Of a DNA stretch of 64,000 nt, positions 9,630 through 21,224 are shown in pieces. Within the stretch, counting starts at the first letter, position 1, and every line of letters begins with the position of its first letter. The position numbers were made by a program, and so were the translations under genes. The notes below the pieces were generated by a model. It ran no database searches, was not told where the DNA came from, and saw only the letters and a program-made list of their open reading frames with translations. The DNA is from Erigeron canadensis (lineage: Eukaryota; Streptophyta; Magnoliopsida; Asterales; Asteraceae), in contig NC_057761.1 in NCBI RefSeq assembly GCF_010389155.1, positions 7,752,501 through 7,816,500 on the forward strand, read 5' to 3'.

Positions 9630-12600
9630 TTAGTTGGTGGGGTTGCTTCTAAATGAACCCAACGCTTTGATGGCTGCAGCTCTCAAAATATACTGGTGAT
9701 ATGCGGCCGCTGCCATAGCTCCAACGAACGGTCCTACCCAGAAGATCCACTGCATCCAACACATCCAAATTATATACTCTGTTTTTATGCGTTAAAACTT
9801 GGTCTATTACAACTTTACAACTAATTAAGAAATGTGCGAGTATATAATCTATTAGTACCATCAAAATGTATATATCGCAAAATGGAAAAGCCTATTCGGA
9901 ATGTATTTACTATATTAAATGTTTGTAACATACAAATAAGCAATGGAATGCCGATAACATTAAAAGGATTGGGTGTATTCGACCCGAACACATTTATCTA
10001 CTGAAATGATACTTGAGTCAGTGTAGTATTCATACAACGCCAAGTTTCCTTTTAAGTAGTGTGTATTATATGACGTTTACAGTAAAAAGAGAGTTTAAAA
10101 TTTAATTGAATTTTAGGGCTTTTATTTATGTAGTTTTGCTGATCAGTATGACTATAACAAAATGTCCCTCGAGGAAGAGAATCAGAGATGATGGCCTTCT
10201 AAAAGAATTTTAGGGCTTTTATTTATGTAGTTTAATTGAGTTTAATTTTATTTATGTAGTCTTCAAATATAGAGAACCTTTGTTGCTTGGTTTGTAGTTG
10301 GCCGCTTTTCGGCTGAAATGTGAGATTCACTCATAGTCGTTGTAGCTAAAAGTTCTTAGTTATGAAATATTTACCAGGGTAAAAAAAAGATATTTTTATG
10401 ACCTATATGGTTGTAAAATATTCACCTGGACACTAGCCTGATTGAAAGATTAGTGGGTACCAAATAATACATGAAATTATGGGGTCCCATCAAATTACCC
10501 TTTTTTTATATGGTTGTAACTCATGCAGTTAAAATTGTAATTTAAACTGCTATTTTAAGGTACTCTTTTTTCTATCTTTCTAATTCTAATGGAAATCATT
10601 TTGCCATTCAAAAGGGAAGAACATTGCCAATTTAAGCTTAAAGGTAAAACACCCAACAAGAAAGTCATTGGTTTGTTTGAGCAAAAGAAGGATGTCCACT
10701 TTTTTTCATTTTACAAAATTACTGTAAGAAATGGCCAAGATCAAAGAAACGGTTAGTGTACAAGGTACAACATTTAATATGACAAAAATCAACAAACACT
10801 TTTGCAAATTCAAAATAAAAAATATAATATGTTGTACATAAAACAATGGAACTGTGGAAGGTTTACATCACAATATCACACTAATTTGTAATTTAGACAT
10901 AAATTTATAAGGGTTTAGTATTTAGAAATGTAACAAACTTTTATACTTTTTCTATTGTATGAATGTAACTTACATTTGGTGCATTGTAGGAAAAAACTTT
11001 GTAAAACTGTTCATATAATGTAAAATTTTGACATGCACCAATCGAAAAATTACACGTGTTAGCTCATATAATTTGCCACGTATACACTTTTACATTAATT
11101 GAACAGTTTTATAAAGTTTCTTCCTATAGTGCACCAAATCTAAGTTATATTCATATAATAGGAAAAGTGTAAAAGTTTCTTACACTTACAGATACTAAAC
11201 CCTATTTATAATGTTACAGGTCAATCTAAACGGGTGTTTGATTTTAAAATGGTAACGGGTTTGCAAACCTACTATATTACTTGGGTTTCAAATATACGTA
11301 AATTCAAAGGTTCGGATACCAATTTTTAAAACCAAATCCACTAATCAAACACCTTGTATTATATGCATTCCCATACCTTTCTTTCAAAAACCCACACTCC
11401 AAACACACCCTTAAGAATACAAAGGCTAGTCTAATTTCCATAGTCTTCAAAAAAAAAAAATGGTTTTTGTTTAACAAGATAGTCTTCAAATTCAAAACAA
11501 TGTTTATAATTCCAAGGCACATGATATAAATGAATATTATACAAGTCATCAAAGCAATGTACTTTTTTGGCAATTACAGCAAACAAAAAACTGGCAGAGC
11601 ATGGATTAGCTAAAAATCAAAATAACATCAGTATTATCATGACTTGTACCTAATGCATTCAGAGTTGTAACTTTCCTTGTTTTGTCATTCTAAGCTTTAA
11701 AAGGAAAAGGACCCACCTCAAAAGAAGTTTGTTGGTTTGAGAAAAAGAGAATCCTATGAAGAAAAACACTAAAAACAAAAAAATTATTAAATTCAAAGGA
11801 ATGGACAATTATACATATTCCACATAGTACAAGTCATTATAGATAGAAAATAAATGCATGTGTAACAGAAACTGTGAAAGTGCAAGAATCCTTTGAATTC
11901 AAAGGAATGTACATCACAATAATCAATCATGCAAAATGAAAAGCATATAATGCACATAGTAGAAGTCAAAAAAAAAAAAAAAAAACTTACATGGTCATCC
12001 CAAACTTTTTCATTGTTGTAGATAACAGCAGCACCAAAGCTCCTAGCTGGGTTGATTCCAGTTCCAGTAATAGGAATTGTAGCCAAATGAACCATAAATA
12101 CAGCAAACCCAATTGGCAATGGAGCCAAAACCTACATACATTTTGACCATGCTTAGCCAACAAACTAACACAGTAGATAAGTTAATCGGGGTGGGGTAAG
12201 AAATATATGTTTTGGCAAAAAAAATTCAAGCCTATATTTTCGCAAATCCTAACTATGTCTAGATGCATTTTTTTCAGGAGCACAAAATTTTAAAAGTTTT
12301 TAATATTATCAGTCGCCATTTATAAAAAATAATAATAACAGTTTACATGTATAAATTCAGTCATGAGTCATTTAGTCTTGACTCGTCCTGGACACTCAAA
12401 TCCTCATGAGTGGCTCCAATTCCGACATGTTTACCTAACGAGGTTCGAAAAAGGGTCTCTTAAACTCAAGGAAATTTTAATTACCACTAGGTCTAGTTAA
12501 CTTGGACATAGTTTAAGACTTGGAAGTGATAAAAGTTCCACCGTTTTTCATTCATCTACCACAATGTACAAATTTTATAACGATACTGGTGTTATAGATA

Positions 12601-14010
12601 TCAAATTTTGTAATACATATATGATATATCAAATTTTGTGGTAGAATGAAACAATGGTAACAACTAACAAATACACGTAATGTAATACTTACAGGAACGT
12701 GAGAGTCACGTGCACTTCTCTTAGGATCAGTAGCTGAGAAAACAGTGTAAACAAGTACAAAGGTGCCAATAATCTCAGCACCTAGTGCGGTGCCTTTGTT
12801 GTAGCCTGGTGCAACCAAGTTGGCTCCACCACCAAGTGTGTTGTAAGGTGATCTCATGATGGCTTTGACTAAACCCACACCACATATTGCACCCCCACAC
12901 TGAGCCACCATATATCCCAATGCCCTTACTAATGACACCTTTCGAGCCAAGAATAACCCAAATGTCACCGCTGGGTTTATGTGACCACCTTAATTTTATT
13001 CAAAATAAATAAAAGTTCATTAGTTATAAAATAGCATTCAAGTACTATTATACATTGTTTCATGTTAATAATGTTTGGGTTAATTATGATAATGAACTGA
13101 TTGAAGTAGTGTATGCAACAATATTGTTATTTACTCTTTATCTTTATATTAAAACAAAATATGGCTTTTTTTTATTCTGTATATAGTAGTATAACTTTTG
13201 AAAAGTAAAGGTATGCTCTACTAAATTTGCAAGTTATTCACGAGACTTATCCACTTAGCTTAAATAATGCATGTAACATGTGAAAATTGAATTTATGAAT
13301 TGTACAATATACATTAAAAGTGTGAAATAAATGTAAAACTACTCTAAATATAAACTTAAATTTTATACAACTACAATAATAACAGTTACACAATGACGAA
13401 AGGCAAAATGTGTTATAAACTTACATTAAAGATGTATATATCATGTAAACATAATACATGTGACAATTACCAAGATTTTAACCCATTTTTACAAAGAACT
13501 AGTGAATTTTTTGCAGGTAAATAAAATATGTTCAAACTTCAAACTATTATTATAAGCTAGCTAGAAACATATAAATATTGTACACATAAGGAATTACAAA
13601 AATTTCTCATAAACACGTAACCTATATCTTACAAACATCTGTTAATATACATGTATATATTTTGGCATATGTAAAAGGTAAATCATATAAAAACAAAGAT
13701 GGGTTTTAATTACTTAAAACTTACCAGAGATACCAGCAGTGCAGTAAACAAGGATAAAGATCATGCCACCAAAGGCCCAAGCAACACCAAGAAGGCCAAC
13801 CCCACCACATGGGTCAGCTTGGTTTTTGTAACCTATCACGGTGGCCACCGTGATGTAAAGAAAAAGTAAAGTGGCTACAAACTCAGCTATGAGAGCTCTG
13901 TAAAATGACCACATCTTAAGCTCACCCATGTCAAACATGGGTGCTGGTGGTGGATCAACATAGTCTTTTCTTGTTGCTGCTTCTCCGACCTCACTTGCTT
14001 CTTTTGACAT
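9630..14010 (-). CDS. PIP2: PIP2-type plasma-membrane aquaporin
   Basis: Water channel of the plasma membrane (major intrinsic protein family). Four exons, all GT-AG: 13725-14010, 12693-12988, 11991-12131, 9630-9749, giving 280 residues, the normal PIP2 length. NPA motifs at 100-102 (GGHINPAVT) and 221-223 (GINPARS); selectivity-filter residues F80, H209, T218, R224 are those of a strict water pore. PIP2 gating features are present: D27/E30, S114 in ARKVSL, H192 in loop D, and C-terminal phosphorylation sites S273 and S276 in GSFRSNPTN. The short acidic N-terminus and DYVDPPPAP motif place it in PIP2; the tail and N-terminus resemble the PIP2;7/PIP2;8 branch. Start chosen because MSKE is the usual PIP2 beginning. 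Intron 3 is 2.2 kb and contains a MITE. Looks functional. Confidence 0.95.
10911..11203. mobile_element. Long-TIR MITE in aquaporin intron 3
   Basis: The two ends are inverted copies of about 115-120 bp beginning GGGTTTAGTAT, including shared blocks such as ATTTGGTGCA and AAAACTGTTCA, around a short centre. Flanks carry an 8-base duplication ATTTATAA (9 bases with one mismatch), as made by hAT or Mutator-type transposases. No coding capacity. In the pre-mRNA it would fold into one long imperfect hairpin. Confidence 0.85.
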
Positions 14011-14134
14011 TTTTGGTTTTTTGCTTTCTCTCTAGAATTGTGTTTTTTTGTTTTCTTTCTTTTTTGCTTTCTTGAAGGTTGTGATTTTGGAGTATGTTTT
14101 ATGTGCAATGCAAAGTTGATTAATGAGTGAGGTG

Positions 14135-14142
14135 TCTATATA
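14135..14142 (-). promoter_or_regulatory. Likely TATA box of the aquaporin gene
   Basis: On the minus strand TATATAGA lies about 125 bases upstream of the start codon, which would give a 5' UTR of roughly 100 bases that is rich in pyrimidines/adenine and free of ATG in a good context. Position and sequence fit, but no transcript evidence is available. Confidence 0.55.
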
Positions 14143-14311
14143 AGAACAGGGTACTATTATTCGTGTTTGTTTTCTAGTCGATGTGTCGAGTCTTAAGGTG
14201 TTTTGACCGTTTTATATCTCTTAACCCAAGTTTAAACTTTTAATTTAATAATCGTGTACAAAGTTCTAATTTTGTCAATATTTTCATAGATTGGCATGAG
14301 AGTCTTGTAAT

Positions 14312-14645
14312 TAGAGGTGTTAACAAACTAGGTTGGAACCCGAACTCAAAAACGAACTCGGACTCGAGACCAGACAATAACCGGGTTTGATCAAACCGGT
14401 TCAAGTTTGACCCAACTCGACAGTTACTAACCGGGTTGGGTTTTCGTTTTTTTAACGGTTTGAAACCGAGTTGAGATTGGATCAGGTTTGATTTTTGGTC
14501 AAAAAAAACTGGTAATACCCGATCAAAGTTTGACCCACAACCGGTTTCAAACCGGGTCAAGTTGGGTCAAACCTGATTTTGGTCGCGTTGATCAAAAAAT
14601 CGGATCACGTCAGGTTGTGTAAAAACCGAATTTTGTACACCACTA
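14312..14645. mobile_element. hAT-type MITE upstream of aquaporin
   Basis: 334 bp with terminal inverted repeats TAGAGGTGTTAACAAA and TAGTGGTGTACAAAA (right end read on the minus strand), flanked by a perfect 8-bp duplication CTTGTAAT (14304-14311, 14646-14653). The inside is built from many short CCGGTTT/AACCGGG and GTTTGACCC words in both orientations, so the whole can fold. The TIR style and the 8-bp duplication indicate hAT. It begins about 170 bp beyond the putative TATA box. Confidence 0.85.
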
Positions 14646-14751
14646 CTTGTAATAAGGGCTTGGTTTGAAAAACTAAGCTTTAAGTCTTAGGAAACACCAA
14701 GTTTTGCCATTAATTCATTTTCATATTTAAAGGTGTATGACCGATTGATCA

Positions 14752-14824
14752 TAGCTTAACTGATACTGTTACCATGTGATCACATGGACCCAAAAGATGA
14801 TGACTGGGGTCAAAAGTTCAAATC
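14752..14824 (+). repeat. Possible tRNA-derived SINE promoter
   Basis: TAGCTTAACTG fits the polymerase III box A consensus and GTTCAAATC fits box B, 64 bases apart in the right order. A SINE body may extend to about 14900. No clear target duplication or tail was found. Confidence 0.35.
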
Positions 14825-15110
14825 TTGTCAAAGACAAGTGAAGAAATATATTGTGTTTTATGTGTGAGAATGATGCTGAACCGGACATGAGTTCTATGAA
14901 ATATGCTTTCTGGATACTAAAATGGTAGAAATAGGCCCAAAACCGATAACAATTAAGGGCTTCAAAAGCCTTAATTCCACACTTTATGTTCTAAAATATT
15001 AAAAATGTGTAGTAATTTATCTGTAAACCATATGTTCAAACAAAAATATTTATTGTTCGGATATTTTAAAAGATTACGGCCACCACATTCACAATACACA
15101 TAACTATTAA

Positions 15111-15344
15111 CTAGCACCTTACCTGCGCGATGCGGCGTCAGTTGTGGTGGCGACGGTGTGGTGTTGGGAGCGAACGTTGGTGAGAGGTGACATCGAGTGG
15201 TGTAGATAATTGATGTAAAAGTAATTGATTTAAAGGGTTAATGCAGATATTTTAAAAGATAAGGTTGTTTTTATGAGGGGTATTTTAAACAATCTCTTGT
15301 GTAACTTTCAACTGGGTTGTATTCTTTTTATTAAATAGAATAGA
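15111..15344 (-). mobile_element. Small non-autonomous Helitron
   Basis: Read on the minus strand it starts TCTATTCTATTTAATAAAAA and ends GGTGCTAG, with a GC-rich hairpin-like stretch (GCCGCATCGCGCAGG) just before the end, and lies exactly between A and T. These are the hallmarks of Helitron ends (5' TC, 3' CTRR after a hairpin, AT target). 234 bp, no coding capacity. The interior resembles 47415-47673. Confidence 0.75.
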
Positions 15345-16069
15345 TATTTAATATATGTATGAAATATAAATAAACTTCTTTAAATAACTTGTGTTTTTTT
15401 ATAAAGATAATAATTAATGTGTTTTTTATAAAGATCTATATATATATATATATAAAAGTTTTATGATGGTGGTGGAAAAATTAGCGCATTCTTGACGTTT
15501 TGTCAATGTGTACTTAATAGATTTAATTAGTTTTCTTTAGGATAACTAATATCTTATTTATTTATTAATGATTTTGTAGATACATTTATGTATGTATATG
15601 AATGAGGTAATTAGATAGCAATTATCATCATGCATCATGAATGAGATATCATTTTTATTGTATATATTCATATATATGAAAACTATAAGTAATGCATGTT
15701 TATGAGGTGGTACATGTATTGTTTTTATTGGATTATTATTATTTATACGAATATAAGATGATATATATGTATGATCGTGATGTATGTGATATTATCGTAT
15801 TTTAGCGTGATAGATGTATGAATGTATCATTAACTCATTAAGGTGTTGTATTGATTGTTTAATATAATAACAGGTTACTTATGCCTGATTGTTTTCCTTG
15901 GTTTAATGGGCTCATTGATTAACAACTCATTGTAACTGTTGTAGGAGGTTATCGAATAGTCATTGGTAGGGATTCAAAGATGTGTATATATAGACAATGG
16001 TGGTATAACAAAAGTTAGTCTCATCTGCTTCATAACTTATCTTTTAATAGTTTTTTCTATCCATCGATA
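15345..16069. other. Intergenic, nothing recognised
   Basis: AT-rich spacer with a few short (TA)n runs. It would contain any promoter of the RPA-like relic, but no convincing signal is seen. Confidence 0.4.
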
Positions 16070-16578
16070 ATGGCAAAGAAATTGCAGCTTCAACCAAAGG
16101 AAGGGAACAAAGTTCAGCCCCTGTTTCTGGACGAGCTTTAAGAACGATCGGTTGGTCCATTGATAGTAATGGTGTCACGAAAATGGGACGTCATTAATTC
16201 AAGTGGCAAGTACATGAGTACCGATTTTACCGACTCTGACGAGAAGGTGAAGTAATTCTTCAGTTGTGGTAGTCATATTTGTTATCAAGATTTTCAGTTT
16301 GTTGACAATTGCATATTTGCATGGTAACTTGATGCATTGTTTTGCCCAACACAACAAGTCTCATAAATTTATTGATAGGCTGCAAGAGGGTTGTTTATTC
16401 ACCTTGCGTGCCAATAGAAAGGAATTTTGCATTATCAAGGACGCAATTTATATGCTTGAGTTTAATGGATCAACCTCCGTTTCTAAGGTTGCTGGTGAGG
16501 TTAGCCGTTTTTTGCACTACCCGTTTCAATTCATCTCTATGGAAGAACTGGTTCTTACAGAAAATAAATATGTAGTTG
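16070..16578 (+). pseudogene. RPA70-like OB-fold protein relic (DUF223)
   Basis: From ATG 16070 the frame reads MAKKLQLQPKEGNK, then a TAA stop at 16139-16141, then continues with MVSRKWDVINSSGKY...TDSDEK. After a gap of about 80 bases (probably a decayed intron, starting GTGAAG) a second open part (about 16323-16578) reads GNLMHCFAQH, LQEGCLFTL, FNGSTSVSKV and FISMEEL, ending at a good splice donor GTACGT. This order is that of the DUF223 OB-fold of plant replication-protein-A-70-like proteins, which bind single-stranded DNA. Later domains are missing and there is an early stop, so it is a broken gene. RPA-like frames are also carried by plant Helitrons, so it could be Helitron cargo. Confidence 0.6.
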
Positions 16579-17949
16579 GTACGTTTCCTATGCTTTGGTC
16601 AATTGTGTTTTGTTGTTCTGCTGCAGATATATTTTTGTATTAGGGATGCCTATATATTGTTTTCGATATGCATTGTGTATGTTAGTTTGGAGTTGATGTT
16701 GAAGAGAATCATATTTGTACCATAATGCATTTTAGCCAGGTTCAATTTAGTGATGTTTTTTTCCCGTTTATACCATAATGGATATTAGCTTTTATTGCAA
16801 AAACGTACAGCTAGGGATATAGCCTTTCAAATTTACTGTCATAAGGAATTTAGAGATATGGCCTTTCAAATCTTGACTTGCAAAGATTGTGTGTACGTGT
16901 ATAAAAATACTAATCATTATACATGTTATTAAATTAAAGAAGCCAGAGTAAAAATTAAATTATGGGTTTTTGTTATTGAATTAAAAAACACAAAACTCTA
17001 AGAGTTACCATGTTTTGATTATCATGTGTTTAAAAACACAGATATAAAGTAGGAATGAAAAATCTTTATGTAAAAGAGATAATGTTATTTTTATATATTA
17101 GTAAACCAATGCCATAGTTTTGGACTTTCAGAATAAGCTTTTATGAAATCATAAAATTTCCCATGATACGAGTAGGTGGCATGGGCTGGGATATTTGTAT
17201 ATATATCTGCCTGCATCGTCTTTTTAGTTGTAGTCAATGTCTGCGTGTTTCACATACGCATCCCCTTAAATGCATTTATGATATGTGTCATCGTGACAAT
17301 TGATTGAGGTTGTCATGTTAAACTGGATGAAAATTAAGTTGATTTTGTCAAACGTATTACATTTCATTACTCTAAGTTTGACGGTTGGCGTATGTGTAAG
17401 TTTTGTAAGTTTGACGGTTGGTGTATGTGTCCTAGGAATTTTGTAAGTTTGATGGTTGGCGTTTTAGTAGTGCCATACGAAGCGTTCGACCCTTTGACAA
17501 GTAATTTTGTTTGACTCAAATGTGCACTATTTTATGGAACTTGATTTTATAGTCTACTTTGATTTGTTAATGTATAAGGTATTTGTGAACTATGCGTACG
17601 TGTACTTTGATTTTGAAATAAGTTTGTTAAGGTAATAAGTTTGTTCTTTTAATATACGTCTCCGCATTTGATATTATATTTCAGCTTTTGTCATATCCGT
17701 TCATTGGGTTTTTTGCTCAGCCGTATTCCTTTTTCTTTCTTATACGGCAGGTTATCTAAAGGGCTTTGAGTGAAAGAACTCAACTCGACTCGACCATTTT
17801 TTTTTTTTTACAAGTTGACTTTATTTTACCAATTAATACTTAGAAAAATTTTAGACAAAATAAGGTGAAAAACTCAAAATGTTCAAATTCAATATCTAAC
17901 AAATTAGAACACTTTAATATGTTATAATAAACATATCCTATAAGTTTCA
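16579..17949. other. Intergenic with a short tandem repeat
   Basis: No gene recognised. Three copies of a unit near TAAGTTTGACGGTTGGCGTA lie between about 17372 and 17462. The rest is AT-rich spacer. Confidence 0.5.
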
Positions 17950-17954
17950 GACCT

Positions 17955-20150
17955 TGAAAACATCGGATGAAGCTCGGAAGAATTTTGCTCGAAGACAGAG
18001 AAACTGCGGCCGCAAGCACGGTCGACCGTGCTTTGCGTCCGTGCTCTCAGAAACTGAACACCAAGAGGAAATACTGCAGACGCTGAGCATGGTCAGCCGT
18101 GTCTGCGTCTGTACTCTTACTGCACACACAAAACATCAAATTTGACTATTAACTCAATTTGCAACCATTTCCAAACTCAAACACAAGCTCCATCACACAT
18201 CAAATTTGATTTCAAACCTTCACATGACATAATTTACAACATAATTACTACATTCGAAACTTTAACCATTGAAATTTACACTAAAACAACCAAGTGGGTC
18301 ACTCGCCCGCATTTACCCAAAGTGACGAAATGACCAAGTTGACTCCAAAATGATTTATACTTCAATCCACCATAATAGTCAAGACTTCAAGACTTAAAAT
18401 ACATCATACACAACATTCTCATTCGAAAGACACATGTATCAAGAGCCAAGAGTTTGAGAGGGAATTAAATAGGTTTCTAACCAAAATGTCATTCTTCTAT
18501 GGATGACCAAATACCTTCAAGTCACTAACACTTCAAGTCAACAACTTCAAATCAACAATACCTAGTTCCTTCTTTCGGAACCACCTATAAAATGGTAAAC
18601 AACTAAAACGTAAGCGAATGCTTAGTGAATAAACTTGCATACAATTATACATACGAAGGAGGGCAAAAACACAAAAGACTATCGCATGTAGCCAATGATA
18701 CCGTCATATCATCACTTGCATACTCACTTTTGCGCTAACAAAACATACATGGATCCATATACTCTAAACAATAATCTCAAGAGGTTCTTAGGCCTCAAAG
18801 GTTCTTAGGCCTTTATCTCATCTCAGCTATGGGGTTCTTAGGCCCCGGCCTCAATTTAGGCCTTAACGCCGAATTGATTACCACACATGGAATCCACCAT
18901 CGTATGGTAATCGACCCAACGCATATATAAGAGTATGCAAGAGTACTCACCTCCTTCGCGACGATCAACAATCAACAATGCAACAACAAGTGCAAAGCTT
19001 TCAACCTATCAAATCAATACAATATGCATAAGACTTTATTCACAACTTGGCTAGCTCACATAGCCACCATCAATTCACTAGCATTCCTATTCTTCCAAAC
19101 TCAATTTCTTTGAGTTGGCTTAAATTCAAGTTTCAGTTAACAAAGTTCAATATTTCAAACTCATCAATCTCAAATATCTATCATTTTGCTACAAATCTCA
19201 TTTTATGTGGCCATTTCATCTTATTGCTCAAAATTACCAAATTCTCATTTTGACCATAATGGTCACTAACAACTCAAATCAATAAGTTCATGCAACCCTA
19301 TAATCACAATTTAAGTTACAAACAATAAAATGTAAGAATATTAGCAAAATCATGATCCAACCCAAAAACCCCCAAATTGGATGGTTGCATGAACCCTAAT
19401 TCTTGAGCTAAAAATCAAAACTAGGCTAGAAGGATTATTACCTTAAAGAAGTAATCTATTAGAAGATAATTGAACAACTAGAATAAAAATCCTCTCTCCT
19501 TTCTTTCTTGGTGTGGTTAGACATACACACATACACACCCACAAATTCTCCCAAATTACAAATTAACTCATTGTGGTGATTATTATTATCATTATTATTT
19601 GGAAGGATTTTATTAATTAAAATTAACACACTTGAAGAGAATTGAAATCACACTTCTAGTCTCCCCCTTTTTCCTTCTTGAATTTGACCCACCATCACCG
19701 CCACACACCTTCAATTTCAATCTTTTCAATTTAGAAGAATAATGGAAGATTATTGTTATTTGTTATTGTTGGATGATTTCTAGAATTGAATTGAAGTGAT
19801 GCATGATTTTGAAGGAAGTAAGATAAGAAATTAGAGGAAGGTAATGGAGGAAGAGGAGAAATAAGGTAAGTCATAAAATGTAAATGGCTGGCACTCCTCC
19901 TGTGTGCCACGTCTCTTATCACTTTTGTGGGTATTTTTACCCGCTATCACTTTTGTGTTTCAAGCTTTAGAAGGATTTATTTTGGTTTATCCGGTTGACT
20001 TTAGTTTGATTTTGAATAAGATTAACGCCCTTTTGCCTTTTAGTTCTTTGGATATCATTTTGTATTGTTTAGAAAATTCCAAACCATCATAAGAAAAACC
20101 CGCTAAATAAAGAAAACGTACAAAACAAGCCGTGAAGCCTGGAATGCACA
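17955..20150 (-). mobile_element. Solo LTR of a Ty3/gypsy element
   Basis: Read on the minus strand this segment runs parallel to the LTR of the gypsy element at 21225: shared blocks in order include GCGGGTAAAAATACCCAC and GTGCCAGCC near the start, GTTGGGTCGATTACCAT, repeated GGCCTAAGAACC, ATAGGTGGTTCCG and AAGAAGGAACTA. It ends TTTTCA like that LTR. Flanks GACCT and GACAT differ by one base, so the duplication is plausible but not certain. No internal domain is attached, the usual result of LTR-LTR recombination. The open frames inside are not genes. The left boundary is better supported than the right. Confidence 0.7.
18014..18033. repeat. 20-bp perfect palindrome in solo LTR
   Basis: AAGCACGGTCGACCGTGCTT is perfectly self-complementary. 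It sits near the 3' end of the LTR, the same place where the related gypsy LTR has its palindrome array. A degenerate relative lies near 18085-18110. Confidence 0.85.
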
Positions 20151-21224
20151 GACATTCACTGTATTAATAATTAATTAGTGTGTAGATGAAAAACTATACA
20201 TTTTCAAGTAACCCTCAAATATATGTGATTATAATTATAATTTATAATAAATGATTAAAACATTTCGTTAAAATATGGTAGTCCTTCTATGAATTCAGTG
20301 TGACGTTTTCTATATTGGTAACCGTGTAAGATGGAGTTACGTAGAGGGTTGGTTGACCATGGCACATCCTAACATTTGTTTTTTTAATTTTTATTTTTTA
20401 TGATAGAGTTTATCATTATATATATACTAAAAACCTATGTAAATGTACAAGTATTTTATGCGTGGAATGTATAAGCTTTTAAAGCATCTACTAATTTTAA
20501 CCAATTTTCGTTTTAACCCCTTAAATTTAATTCAAATTTCATTTTAACCCCCTTAAATTTTTATTTTTTAACTTTTACCCCACATCAAAGTTTTGGCTTT
20601 CATTTTCGTGATGCTAAACTTTTATATTTGCATGTTTTCATCAAACAACTTTCATACAGTTACGGTTTTACTTTTAAACATTTGGTCTTTGATATATTAT
20701 ATAAACTAGAAACCTATGTAAATGTACAAGTACTTTATGCGTGAAATGTACAAGCTTTTAAAGCACCTACTAATTTTAACCAAATTTCGTTTTAACCCCT
20801 TAAATTTAAACCAAATTTCGTTTTAACCCCCTAAAATTTCTATTTTTTTACTTTTACCCCAAATCAAAGTTTTCGCTTTCATTTTCGTGACACTAAACTT
20901 TTATATTCTCATGTTTTCATCAAACAACTTTCATACAGTTACGGTTTTACTTTTAAACATTTGGTCTTTGATTATTTTCATTTGTCTTTTTATACATATA
21001 GCGTTTTCATTATACAATAACTTTTATTATCGTTACGTCTTATGTTCATGTTAAATTTAAAACATTAGTATAGTTATTGTTCATCTTTTTATATATCTTA
21101 ATATTCTTTACATTATTTTTATTGTATTGCTACATGTTTAGTTGTTTTTTTAATGAAAGTTTTCATCTCTTTTAACCTGTATCCCACATTAAAATTTTCG
21201 TTTTCATTTTTATTGACACTAAAC

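Noticed and set aside
9404..9864. Minus-strand frames at the 3' end of the aquaporin
   Set aside because: One covers the 3' UTR and the other reads the last exon in a wrong frame through intron sequence.
14240..14560. 106-codon minus-strand frame upstream of the aquaporin
   Set aside because: Lies inside the hAT MITE and is made of repeated GTTTGACCC-type words; not a gene.
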